From Sphingomonas melonis (lineage in GTDB: Bacteria; Pseudomonadota; Alphaproteobacteria; Sphingomonadales; Sphingomonadaceae): a DNA stretch of 64,000 nucleotides. Numbering within the stretch: the first letter of the stretch is position 1; each line of letters opens with the position of its first letter. Location: contig NZ_JACCBY010000001.1 of NCBI RefSeq assembly GCF_013409985.1, positions 744,001 through 808,000 on the forward strand, given 5' to 3'. Under the pieces are notes generated by a model. It was not told the origin of the DNA and did no database searches. It saw nothing but the letters and a program-made list of their open reading frames with translations. A program made the translations under genes and the position numbers. Positions 54,796-63,515 of the stretch are shown here, piece after piece.

Positions 54796-55974
54796 ATGCG
54801 CGCACTCTGCTGGCATGGAAAGGGCGACGTCCGCGTCGACACCGTTCCCGAACCCGAGATCCAGCATCCCCGCGATGCCATCATCAAGGTGACGGCGTGC
54901 GCGATCTGCGGTTCCGATCTCCATCTCCTTGACGGCTATCAGCCGACGATGGAGGCAGGCGATATCCTCGGGCACGAGAACATGGGCGTGGTGGTCGCGC
55001 TCGGCTCCGAGGTGACAAACCTCAAGATCGGTGACCGGGTCGTCGTTCCCTTCACCATCAGCTGCGGCGACTGCTTCTTCTGCCGCAAGGGTTTGTTCTC
55101 GGCGTGCGAGCGCACCAATCCCAACGCCGAGATGGCGATCAAGGCGATGGGTCACTCGCCGGCCGGCCTGTTCGGCTTCAGCCACATGCTCGGCGGCTAT
55201 TGCGGCGGTCAGGCCGAGTACCTGCGGGTGCCCATGGCAGACGTCGGCCCGATCAAGGTGCCCGACAGCGTGACCGACGAGCAGGCGTTGTTCCTATCCG
55301 ACATCTTTCCGACGGGCTACATGGCCGCCGAGAATGCGCAGATCGAGCCGGGCGACACCGTCGCCATCTGGGGCTGCGGACCGGTCGGCCAGTTCGCCAT
55401 CCGCTCGGCGCTGATGCTGGGTGCGGGACGCGTCATCGCCATCGACGAGGTGCCCGAGCGTCTCGCCATGGCTGAGGCCGGCGGCGCGGAGACGATCGAC
55501 TTCTCGCAGGTCGACGATGTCTATGACGAGCTGCAGTTCCGCACCAAGGGCCGCGGCCCCGACAGTTGCATTGATGCGGTCGGTTGCGAGGCGTCAGCCC
55601 ATGGATCGGCGGATTCTGTCCTGGACAAGGTCAAGGCGGCGACGTTCCTCGCCACTGACCGGGTGCACGTCCTGCGTGAGGCGATCATGAGCTGCCGCAT
55701 GGGCGGCACCGTGTCGATACCGGGCGTGTACGTCGGTATGGGCGACAAGATTCCGATCGGTGCGATGATGAACAAGGGTCTGACCATCAGGACCGGGCAG
55801 ACCCATGTGCAGCGCTACACGGCGCCCTTGCTGGCGCGCATCGAGGCTGGCGATATCGACCCGAGCTTCGTCGTGACGCATCCCGCGAGCCTGGAGGACG
55901 CGCCCGCGATGTACGAGAAGTTCCGCGACAAGAAGGAGGGCGTCATCAAGGTCGTCCTTCGCCCGCATGGTTGA
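54796..55974 (+). CDS. Zinc-dependent alcohol dehydrogenase
   Basis: A 392-residue medium-chain dehydrogenase resembling glutathione-independent formaldehyde dehydrogenase and threonine-type dehydrogenases. Catalytic zinc: Cys in [15 protein letters not shown] and GHENMGVV; structural zinc: [15 protein letters not shown] (four Cys). The NAD-binding Rossmann part is [20 protein letters not shown] followed by [15 protein letters not shown] conserved [12 protein letters not shown] also occurs. Substrate uncertain: small alcohols or aldehydes. A single gene in the stress-type group. Confidence 0.92.
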   Translation: MRALCWHGKGDVRVDTVPEPEIQHPRDAIIKVTACAICGSDLHLLDGYQPTMEAGDILGHENMGVVVALGSEVTNLKIGDRVVVPFTISCGDCFFCRKGLFSACERTNPNAEMAIKAMGHSPAGLFGFSHMLGGYCGGQAEYLRVPMADVGPIKVPDSVTDEQALFLSDIFPTGYMAAENAQIEPGDTVAIWGCGPVGQFAIRSALMLGAGRVIAIDEVPERLAMAEAGGAETIDFSQVDDVYDELQFRTKGRGPDSCIDAVGCEASAHGSADSVLDKVKAATFLATDRVHVLREAIMSCRMGGTVSIPGVYVGMGDKIPIGAMMNKGLTIRTGQTHVQRYTAPLLARIEAGDIDPSFVVTHPASLEDAPAMYEKFRDKKEGVIKVVLRPHG

Positions 55975-56048
55975 CGCCCGCCGGGGTTAACGGGGACCAC
56001 GCACCGGCCAGGTCGCCTCCGCACTGCTTATCTAATGAGAAGGCGGAG

Positions 56049-56069
56049 CTTGAAACGGGGTCCTTCAAG
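56049..56069. promoter_or_regulatory. Inverted repeat upstream of the SDR gene
   Basis: CTTGAA-N9-TTCAAG, a perfect 6-base inverted repeat 23 bases before the SDR ATG. May be an operator or a short mRNA hairpin. Confidence 0.3.
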
Positions 56070-56091
56070 CCGCGCAGAAGAAGGATGAGTG

Positions 56092-57108
56092 ATGACGATC
56101 AGACTGAAACCGCTGCGTGAGCAGGTCATCGTCGTGACGGGTGCGACAAGCGGTAATGGCTTGGCGACGGTGGAGGAGGCGATTCGACAAGGAGCGGCGG
56201 TCGTTGCCGCCGCCCGCAACGAAGCTGCGCTGGAAGCCATGAAGGCTCGTCTAGCGACCAGCGGCGGCCGTGTCGCGACCTGTGTCGCTGATGTCAGCGA
56301 CGCCTCCGCGGTGAACCGGATCGTCGATGCTGCCACCACGGCGTTCGGCGGCTTCGACAGTTGGATCAACAACGCCGGCGTTGGTACCTACGGCACGCTC
56401 GAGCAGGTGCCGATCGAGGACCATCGACGAGTATTCGACGTCAACTACTTCGGCGCGCTGCACGGGTCGCTGGCAGCCGCTCGCCACCTCCGTGTTCGCG
56501 GCAGTGGCGCGATCGTCAACGTCGGATCCATCCTCGGCGACCGTTCGATCGTCCAGCAAGGGCCCTATTGCGCGACGAAGCATGCGGTGCAGGCACTGAC
56601 CGACACGTTGCGAATGGAGCTTGAACGGGAGGGAGCGGGGATCTCGGTTACCCTCGTCAAACCGGGCGCGATCGACACGCCCTTCCCCGAGCACGCGCGC
56701 AACTTCATGGACCAACCACCGCGTTTGCCTCCGCCGCTCTACGCGCCGAGCGTCGTGGCCGATGCGATCCTGTTCGCCTGCGCCAATCCGCGACGGACCC
56801 TGTATGCGGGCGGCGGTGGACTGCTCTCGTCGATGCTCGGGCAGATGGCGCCGCGACTGACCGATGTCATCATGGAGATGACGGGCACGACTCTGCAGCA
56901 GAAGCCGAACGATCCGGGAGACGCCACGCGTCGCGACAATCTGCACCATTCGCGCAACGATGCGTTGCGCGGCAGCCAGAAGGTCCACGCGCGACGATCC
57001 AGTATCGCGCTGCAGATCCAGAAGACGCCTCCTCCGCTGCTCGCGCTTGCGATCTTCGGGGCCGGGGCGAGCGCCGTTCACAGCCTATGGGCACGCAGGC
57101 ACCGATGA
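56092..57108 (+). CDS. Short-chain dehydrogenase with C-terminal membrane segment
   Basis: A 338-residue SDR. The ATG at 56092 has GAAGAAGGA upstream. The nucleotide-binding VIVVTGATSGNGLATVEEAI, NNAG in WINNAGVGTYGTLEQV, and the catalytic VGSILGDRSIVQQGPYCATK (Ser, Tyr-x3-Lys) are intact. The last about 25 residues (PPLLALAIFGAGASAVHSLW) form a hydrophobic tail, so the enzyme may be membrane-attached. The patatin gene starts in its stop codon (ATGA). Substrate unknown, lipophilic by context. Confidence 0.92.
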   Translation: MTIRLKPLREQVIVVTGATSGNGLATVEEAIRQGAAVVAAARNEAALEAMKARLATSGGRVATCVADVSDASAVNRIVDAATTAFGGFDSWINNAGVGTYGTLEQVPIEDHRRVFDVNYFGALHGSLAAARHLRVRGSGAIVNVGSILGDRSIVQQGPYCATKHAVQALTDTLRMELEREGAGISVTLVKPGAIDTPFPEHARNFMDQPPRLPPPLYAPSVVADAILFACANPRRTLYAGGGGLLSSMLGQMAPRLTDVIMEMTGTTLQQKPNDPGDATRRDNLHHSRNDALRGSQKVHARRSSIALQIQKTPPPLLALAIFGAGASAVHSLWARRHR

Positions 57109-58130
57109 CGGAGACCGCCCGTACGGAGCATTCGGCTCGAGGCTTCGACGTCGTGCTGGTCCTCAGCGGCGGTAACGCGCTTGGGGCCTTTCAGGCCGGG
57201 GTCTACGAGGCGCTCCATACGCATGATCTTCAGCCCGACTGGGTTGTTGGAGCGTCGGTTGGTGCCATCAACGCAGCGCTCATCGCGGGCTCGGCGCCTG
57301 AGGACAGGGTTGACGCGCTTCGTTTCTTCTGGAAGCCTCATGTCGTCGGATTGATGGATCTGGCGCATCCCTGGCTGTCGCCGGGCCTCGAGACCAGTCG
57401 TCGTTCAGCGGCCGCGGCGTGGACGGCGATCGCCGGACGAGCGGGCATCTTCGGTCCGGTCCTGTCGGCATCGACGCCTTGGCCGGATCATCGGCCTTCC
57501 GTTTTCGAGACGGAGCAACTCGGCGCATCGCTCGACAGCGCCATAGACTTCAAGCGACTAAATGAAGGTTCCTGCCGTTTTACGGCGACGGCCGTCGATC
57601 TGGAAACGGGTGACGACGTCATCTTCGATACCCAGACGCACGTCATCGGATCGCACCACGTCCGTGCCAGCGCCGCCCTTCCGGTGCTCTTCCCTCCAGT
57701 GGAGATCGACGGCAGATACCTCGTCGATGGCGGTCTTTCGGCCAACCTGCCCCTCGATCCGGTCCTGTCTGATCCACCAGCCCGTCCGACGCTTTGCATC
57801 GCGATCGACCTCCTACCGCTGGTTGGAAGGCTGCCCACGACACTTGGTGAGGCGGCGGGACGAATGCAGGACCTCGTTTTCGCGGCCCAGTCGCGACGCT
57901 CGATCACACGATGGCAAGAGCGCTTCAACGGGCGCGTGGAGCGGGGCGTTGCGCTGATGAGGCTCGCCTACACCCAGCAGGAAGACGAGGTCGCCGGGAA
58001 GGCGCTGGACTTTTCCGGGCCGACGGTCGAGCGTCGCTGGGCTGCCGGTTATGCCGCAGGGATGCGTGTGGTCGAGAAGCAGAGGCAAGGCGGCTTGGCG
58101 ATCGGCACCGTGGGACTGACCCTCCTCTAG
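57105..58130 (+). CDS. Patatin-like phospholipase
   Basis: A 341-residue patatin-type lipid acyl hydrolase. The ATG at 57105 overlaps the SDR stop; ATG 57087 would overlap more and is less likely. The oxyanion loop GGNALGAFQAGVYEAL, the nucleophile motif GASVGAINAALIAG (Ser in G-x-S-x-G) and the catalytic Asp in LVDGGLSANLPLDP (D-G-G) are present, so it should be active. Probably releases fatty acids from membrane lipids. Coupled with the lipophilic SDR. Confidence 0.93.
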   Translation: MTETARTEHSARGFDVVLVLSGGNALGAFQAGVYEALHTHDLQPDWVVGASVGAINAALIAGSAPEDRVDALRFFWKPHVVGLMDLAHPWLSPGLETSRRSAAAAWTAIAGRAGIFGPVLSASTPWPDHRPSVFETEQLGASLDSAIDFKRLNEGSCRFTATAVDLETGDDVIFDTQTHVIGSHHVRASAALPVLFPPVEIDGRYLVDGGLSANLPLDPVLSDPPARPTLCIAIDLLPLVGRLPTTLGEAAGRMQDLVFAAQSRRSITRWQERFNGRVERGVALMRLAYTQQEDEVAGKALDFSGPTVERRWAAGYAAGMRVVEKQRQGGLAIGTVGLTLL

Positions 58131-58187
58131 CCTTCGAGACGGCTTTCGGAGCCGCCGATGCATGCGCACCGCCGACTCCGACATGTT

Positions 58188-59039
58188 TTAACCGATCTGA
58201 TCGATCTGCGCGCCGCTGTCAGGGCGAGCGGCGCCCAAGACCGGTTCCTCGCCGAGCGGCTCGTTCCTGAAGACCGTGAACTCGCCCCTGCCATCGATCG
58301 AGGGGCCGTGCGTCCAGCGACCTTCGGGGAAGGTGCCGTCCACAGAGGTCGCGTAGAAGTTGTAGTTGTTCTGCTCGTCTTCCATGCTCTGCGGGAAGCT
58401 GTTGGGGATCGGCAGGTTGGATTCCGCACCCAGCTCCTCGATGACCGCCAGCCATTGCTGCTGGTGCATGGTGTCCCGAGCGATCATGTAATGCAGCATC
58501 TTCTTCATGCCTTCGTCGTGGGCCGCGTTGAACAGGCGCACCGCGAGAACCCGGCCGGTGCTTTCGGCTGCGACGTTGCAGTACATGTCAGCGGCGACGT
58601 TGCCGCTGGCATAGATGTGGCTCATGTTGAACGGCACGCCGTCCGAGTCCACCGGCATCGCCGCAAGACCGGCCGATAGCAGGTTCTTGTGGATCATGCC
58701 CTCGATGGCGTGGCGGCCGTTGCCACCGCCCATGACGGCACCGACGATGCCGTCGGCAGCGCCTTCCTCCTGCAGAGAGGTGGGAGCCTTGTCGAGATTG
58801 AGCGCCACCGCGGTGGCGAGCATCTCGATGTGGCCGATCTCTTCGGTGGCCGTATGTAGCAGCATGTCACGATACTTCGTCGTGGGAGCGCGATTGCCCC
58901 ATGCCTGGAAGAAGTATTGCATGCAGACGCGGATTTCACCTTCCACGCCCCCGATAGCCTGCTGAAGCATGGTTGCGAATGCCGGGTCGGGCTTTGCGAC
59001 GGTGACGGGATACTGGAGCCGTGAATCGTGGTAATACAT
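58188..59039 (-). CDS. Manganese catalase
   Basis: A 283-residue di-manganese catalase that breaks down H2O2 without heme. The start at 59039 gives MYYHDSRLQYPVTVAKPDPA, the typical start. Ligand-bearing helices are visible: GGVEGEIRVCMQYFFQAW (Glu), TEEIGHIEMLATAVALNLD (Glu, His), NVAAESTGRVLAVRLFNAAH (Glu) and ARDTMHQQQWLAVIEELGAE (His). A ferritin-like four-helix bundle is thus complete. An EcfG-like promoter lies upstream, fitting general stress control. Confidence 0.95.
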   Translation of the reverse strand: MYYHDSRLQYPVTVAKPDPAFATMLQQAIGGVEGEIRVCMQYFFQAWGNRAPTTKYRDMLLHTATEEIGHIEMLATAVALNLDKAPTSLQEEGAADGIVGAVMGGGNGRHAIEGMIHKNLLSAGLAAMPVDSDGVPFNMSHIYASGNVAADMYCNVAAESTGRVLAVRLFNAAHDEGMKKMLHYMIARDTMHQQQWLAVIEELGAESNLPIPNSFPQSMEDEQNNYNFYATSVDGTFPEGRWTHGPSIDGRGEFTVFRNEPLGEEPVLGAARPDSGAQIDQIG

Positions 59040-59445
59040 GCTATTTTCCTGCCTCAGGATGTCCTGCGCTACGCCGATCAACGATCTCGGCACAGCTAAG
59101 TTACCCCGCAATGAGGCTGATCTAGAGCAGCACGACGGTTAGCTGCGCGGTTCGAATGGGGTGAGGCTTTGCCTTGCGGCAGGAACGATGCGGGAGCGGC
59201 ACTGGCGAGGCGGGTCCGGGTTTCTAGTTTCTCTCGCTCTCGACGTTCGCCTCGGACCCGATATTACCATCAGTCTTCCGAAGCTCACGCTTCAGAGGCC
59301 GGGCTCCCTGTTTAGAGGGCTTCTCATCTGTTTGCGGTGCCCCGTCATGACGGCAGGATGGCGGAGGCGAGGAACGACGACGCCAGGAGCAAACGCGAGA
59401 CATCAGCACTGCCGTCCGGATGGCCAGATTTGTCTGAACTATTAG
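59040..59445. other. Gap upstream of manganese catalase
   Basis: 406 bases. The first 70 carry the catalase promoter. Beyond, frames on both strands lack a family pattern; a Lys/Arg-rich minus-strand frame at 59224-59532 is probably noise. Confidence 0.4.
59080..59104 (-). promoter_or_regulatory. EcfG-like stress promoter of manganese catalase
   Basis: On the minus strand: GTAAC, 16 bases, then CGTT. The general stress sigma factor EcfG of alphaproteobacteria reads GGAAC-N16/17-CGTT, so there is one mismatch in the -35. The -10 lies about 40 bases before the ATG. Confidence 0.4.
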
Positions 59446-59673
59446 AACCACATCGTTGTCATCGACGAAGATGGCGACGCCTAGACTGGCCTGGCGACCG
59501 CGAAGGTCAAGGCAACCGCCGGTCCACCCCACCTCAAGGCTTGGCTAGCGAAGGCAGGTAAGCCCATCAACCTCGATCACTCGCATCGAGTGGTTGGCGC
59601 AGGCGGCACGGTTCTTGCGGTCACACCCTTCAGAGCACTGATCATCATCGGCCATGAAGTTGATGCGGATTAG
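59446..59673 (+). pseudogene. Fragment of a small gene
   Basis: One frame reads NHIVVIDEDGDA, a TAG at 59482-59484, then TGLATAKVKATAGPPHLKAW, LAKAGKPINLDHSHRVVGAG and GTVLAVTPFRALIIIGHEVD. The protein-like sense on both sides of the stop and a TAG directly before the frame suggest a decayed gene. Family unknown. Confidence 0.35.
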
Positions 59674-59770
59674 GCAATCGGTCTGATTGATGCTAGCTTA
59701 CATCAATCGCCGGCTTTCTCCCGCAGGCCTCGGCGACTGGTAGTCCTTCTAAGCTCCCGCTTGCAGATCT

Positions 59771-60538
59771 GTGAGTTCGGTCGTGAGTCATGCGGATAGC
59801 AACCCTCTTCAGTTGTTCCTTGATCGTCTGACGCGTCGCTCGATTCTCACGGCGGACGAGCGGAAAGCGGTCCTTGCTCTGCCAACTCAGGCGGTCGACG
59901 TGAAGGCGAGGCATGACTTCGCCTACGTCAACGAGGTAACGCCCTACGTCTGCCTGATAGCATCAGGCATCGTGGCCCGGTTCGCCCAGACCGACGGTGG
60001 CGCGCGGCAGACGACGGCGCTGCATCTTCCCGGAGACATGGCGGACCTGCATTCCGTAGTACGACCCATTGCCGTCGGCGGTCTGAATGCACTGACCGAC
60101 GCGACGATCCTGCTTATCTCTAAGGGGGCGATCCGTAGCTTGGCGGCGCGCTTTCCGGGGATTGCGGAGGCATGCTGGCGCGACTGCATGCTCGATGCCG
60201 CCATCTTGACGCAGTGGGTCGTCAACGTCGGGCGACGGGATGCACGCGCCAGGCTGGCTCATATGTTTTGTGAGATGGCTTTTCGCTTGAGTACGGGTCG
60301 TGATCCGGTTCTGGACTATCCGCTAGACGTGACGCAGGAACAACTGGGTGATGCTGCGGCGCTGACATCGGTGCACGTGAATCGTACGTTGAAATCGCTG
60401 GGGGCCTTGGTTTTGGTACGATCTGGGCGTGTCGTCATCTACGATTGGGCAGAGTTGGCGCGTGTGGGCGATTTCGACGCGGCCTATCTGCAGGCTGATA
60501 CGATCCCGGATCGGCAGAGACGCTTGATCACCGTCTAA
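59771..60538 (+). CDS. Crp/Fnr-family regulator without iron-sulphur ligands
   Basis: A 255-residue regulator. Cyclic-nucleotide-type barrel (YVNEVTPYVCLIASGIVARF, TALHLPGDMADLHSV), a long dimer helix (LAARFPGIAEACWRDCMLDA) and an HTH LDVTQEQLGDAAALTSVHVN with RTLKSLGAL. The recognition helix ends S-V-H-V-N-R rather than E-T-V-S-R, so it should read a site different from the FNR box. Cysteines are not in the FNR arrangement. Similar proteins (NtcA/Crp-like, often paired with light or stress genes) are common in sphingomonads. Signal unknown. Confidence 0.88.
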   Translation: MSSVVSHADSNPLQLFLDRLTRRSILTADERKAVLALPTQAVDVKARHDFAYVNEVTPYVCLIASGIVARFAQTDGGARQTTALHLPGDMADLHSVVRPIAVGGLNALTDATILLISKGAIRSLAARFPGIAEACWRDCMLDAAILTQWVVNVGRRDARARLAHMFCEMAFRLSTGRDPVLDYPLDVTQEQLGDAAALTSVHVNRTLKSLGALVLVRSGRVVIYDWAELARVGDFDAAYLQADTIPDRQRRLITV

Positions 60539-60681
60539 TCGAGCTAATGACAGGTCAGTGTTATTGGTCAGGTTTGTGATTAAATGTCATCCATCTAAGG
60601 GCTTGATGCGTTGAGCGCACCTCTGGGCAAGCGACATCGATTGCTGTTAATTGGCTTGCCGGGATCGATCTGCAGTAGCAC

Positions 60682-61690
60682 TCAACGGACGACGCCACGC
60701 AGCGAGGCATAGAAGCGGTCATTCTCGGAAGACAGGCCGATCGTCACGCGGACCCAGTCGTTCAGTGGCGTAAACGAGTGCGTGATCCCGGTGCCCGCCG
60801 CCGCCGCGGCATGGACGCGACCCACCGGCGGCGTGCGGAGGAAAAAAGAAGTTGCCGCGAGCCTCGTGTGGCGAAGCGACAGCAAGTCAAGCGCCGCATG
60901 GACCCGGCAGCGCTCCGCGGCCGCCTCTGCGTGCACGAAGGCGACATGAGGCTGATCCCTCCCGTGGCTTTCGTCTACGCAAGACTTGGCATCACGAAGG
61001 AGCGCGGCGTGCCGATCCCCGCCGCCAGCAACGCCTTCGTCAGAGGCACCTGCGTGATCGGATAGCGGACCGAGAGGACCGCCAGCCCATAGATCTTAGC
61101 GAGTGCGGAACACGAGCACGCTGCGCCTCGCCCGCGCGTGGCGGATCGCCTACCGGCCGGTCAGGTCGTCAGATCTTTGAAACGCCTCGTTCACCGCCGC
61201 CAGCGTAAGCCCGGGCAATTCGGTCATGGATGCATGCCATGTTCCTACGGTGCTCACCGTGCCGTACGGATGGTGCCGATTGACCAGCCAGACGGCGAGC
61301 GTGTTGCTGTCCACCGCCCGCGCCAGCGCCGCCAGGTCGTTCTCCCGCCGCGTGTCCAGCGGCATGGAAAGGCTCCGGCCGCAGAGTGGGGCCGCGGCAT
61401 CGATACGCGCTGTATAGCCCGAGGCGGAATAGACGATGCCCCCTCCTCCCACTCGTCTCCGCGCCAGGAACAGCCCAGCGCCTCCAGCACCTTGTCGATC
61501 ACGAGCTGCTTGGACGAACGCCCTCCGGCCGGGCGATCCGGTGGACCAGCGCGTCGACCTCGCCGGGCTCGACCTAGCGTTCCCCGCCTGTCACGGCTGC
61601 GCGAACTGACCGGGGCGACGTTTGCCGACGGCCCTAGGGTGTTTTCATGGAGCGACAGCCGCGTGCGCGTCGCCGACATCGATCCTATTG
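60682..61690 (-). pseudogene. Decayed PLP-dependent aminotransferase (HisC-like)
   Basis: Minus-strand fragments in different frames follow the order of a histidinol-phosphate-type aminotransferase: RLSLHENTLGPSANVAP near 61660 (N-terminal L-N-E-N-x-x-G-P-S motif), SKQLVIDKVLEALGC, PLDTRRENDLAALARAVD and VWLVNRHHPYGTVS near 61300 (the N-P-N-N-P-T-G site, altered), GLAVLSVRYPITQVPLTKAL near 61080, and PLNDWVRVTIGLSSENDRF near 60710 (C-terminal). Frames change several times, the PLP Lys segment is lost, and stops occur, so it is a pseudogene. Confidence 0.7.
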
Positions 61691-62271
61691 CGGGGCGCGC
61701 GGGTCGAGCTGGGTGCCCGCCACCGCCTGGGGAAATAAGTCCTATCCCTTCGCCGAAGCGCGCAGACAGCGGCTGGAGCGTGCCGACGCGGGGAATGCCA
61801 AGATAGGATTGCTCCGTATCCCGCCAGATTGAGGGAACGGTTGAGGTTGACTAAGCGCGCGTTCTGCACCCAGCGAGGTGCCTATACTTGGCGTGCCTTG
61901 GCTGTAAGCGGGTCATCTGCTATTTAACACGATTCAGTAAGGACATCTAAGGTCTCTATTCCGCCTCGGAGTCCGTTCACCGTTCATCTTCGTCGACCTG
62001 GCGCTTCGCACTCTTCATATCGTGATCTTGTGGATAAAGCGGCTGTCGGGTTGGCGGCAGCGATGGTTTTGAACGGACGCTCGCTCAGAGGCGGGGAGAG
62101 GAACGCTTCTGGTGGACAGCGGGATGGCCGCTTTCGTGTGAAAATTTTGAAGTAGCGGACGTTGGTTAACGCGGCAGGGAAGGGACTTAGGGACAGCAGA
62201 CAGCGCGGCTCGCTCCATTGTAGCTTGAACAAACGCCTTTTCTTAAGGGTCAACCGATCACTGAGCGTTAG
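61691..62271. other. Gap before the Tad-type genes
   Basis: 581 bases, AT-richer toward 61900-62270, with no recognised gene. It separates the decayed aminotransferase from the pilus-type genes and may mark the end of the accessory region. Confidence 0.4.
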
Positions 62272-62922
62272 TCAGCAGCTAGAGGCGGTGACCCCGTTGA
62301 CCGGATTGACGCCTGGATCGGAGATGTCGCGATTGTCGCGCACCATCATCGCTGCAATCTCGTGCATCAACGGCGGGGGAGCAAACCGTGCAGAGATGAT
62401 CGGCTGATACCGGTAGGCAATCTCGACGAACATGGCAGGAGCGCTTGATCCTGCCAGGATGCGGGCATTCGTGGGCCCCATGCCGGTGACAGTCAAATTG
62501 CCCTTACCGTCACCCTGCCTGCCATAGGTTGAGGGATAAGTAAGCATGCCGTAGCAGCGCTGCCAGTGAAGGTATTGACCGTGTGGCTGGTCGGTGTCGA
62601 CCTCCAGGCTGGTAAGGATGACGCGCCCATTGCGCGCCAAATCAAGCGGGCCGCTTTGCAGTCCTGCGCCGACGAATAGATCATTGATTTGCTTCTCGTC
62701 TATCTCGGTCTGCACTGAATTCTGAGTTCCAATACGCGCCGCGTTATCGGATATCTGAAGCGCGAGCTGACTGATCTGTTGACGAACAATACAGTAATTG
62801 CCGAATTCAAGCAGCCACAGCGAGCCGATTATCAACAGCGGCAAGCACAGCGCGAATTCCATCAGCGCGACGCCACGCGTGTCCCGCCTGATGTGCTTTG
62901 CGAACGAAAAGGAAAAGGTCAT
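62272..62922 (-). CDS. TadE-like pilus assembly protein
   Basis: A 216-residue protein with a basic N-terminus and a pseudopilin-type segment (RRDTRGVALMEFALCLPLLI, then IGSLWLLEFGNYCIVRQQI), where the Glu in ALMEFAL matches the conserved Glu of TadE/TadF prepilins. The rest is a soluble extracytoplasmic domain. TadE and TadF are minor pseudopilins of the tight-adherence secretion system. Its start overlaps the end of the next gene upstream by 4 bases; last gene visible in the operon. Confidence 0.88.
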   Translation of the reverse strand: MTFSFSFAKHIRRDTRGVALMEFALCLPLLIIGSLWLLEFGNYCIVRQQISQLALQISDNAARIGTQNSVQTEIDEKQINDLFVGAGLQSGPLDLARNGRVILTSLEVDTDQPHGQYLHWQRCYGMLTYPSTYGRQGDGKGNLTVTGMGPTNARILAGSSAPAMFVEIAYRYQPIISARFAPPPLMHEIAAMMVRDNRDISDPGVNPVNGVTASSC

Positions 62923-63515
62923 GAGCAGTACCCCATGGGCGGATCGGCCTGCTGATCGTTCGGCTGGTTGCGAATAAGCGTTTTTGCCGTCAGCACCTTC
63001 TGCCGTGCCGAAGGGAGAAGGGCGGTCAGACCGAGGCGATTATAGCTCGCGGTAGCAACCAGCAGGACGACGTCACGCGCGCCGCCCCTGCCGCTTACCG
63101 ATCCGTCTGCGTCCCAGGCGCCATTGCGATTGCTGTCGACGAAGGCCTCGCCGTGGTCGCAGCGACCGTCGTGATCAGCATCGTTATATTCTTCCGCCGG
63201 GTTCGCCGCGTTACTATAGTCATGGTAGCTCTTGGCGACGAGGCGGACATCTGCGCCCGGCATGATCTGATGGACCGCAGTAGTGACGCTCGCCGTGATT
63301 GCATCGACCCGAACCGATGAGCTCGCACCCTCCAGACTGAGGTCACGGGCAGCCTTCTGTAACGATCCGGTCAGCGCTGAGCGGACGTACATAGTGTGAC
63401 ACGTTTCAAGACCGCCGAGCAGCAGCAACAGCAGAACGGGCGTGACGATTGCGAACTCGACGAGGGTCGCCCCACGAGCCGATCGCGCCAGCCGCAAGCA
63501 TAAGGATATCGTCAC
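62919..63515 (-). CDS. TadE/TadF-family pseudopilin with calcium-binding-like loop
   Basis: A 198-residue protein, N-terminal prepilin segment RSARGATLVEFAIVTPVLLL, with the Glu at the position required for processing. A long C-terminal domain contains NDADHDGRCDHGEAFVDSNR followed by NGAWDADG, which resembles an EF-hand/dockerin-type calcium loop. It overlaps both neighbours by 4 bases, so the three genes are one operon. Confidence 0.88.
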   Translation of the reverse strand: MTISLCLRLARSARGATLVEFAIVTPVLLLLLLGGLETCHTMYVRSALTGSLQKAARDLSLEGASSSVRVDAITASVTTAVHQIMPGADVRLVAKSYHDYSNAANPAEEYNDADHDGRCDHGEAFVDSNRNGAWDADGSVSGRGGARDVVLLVATASYNRLGLTALLPSARQKVLTAKTLIRNQPNDQQADPPMGYCS

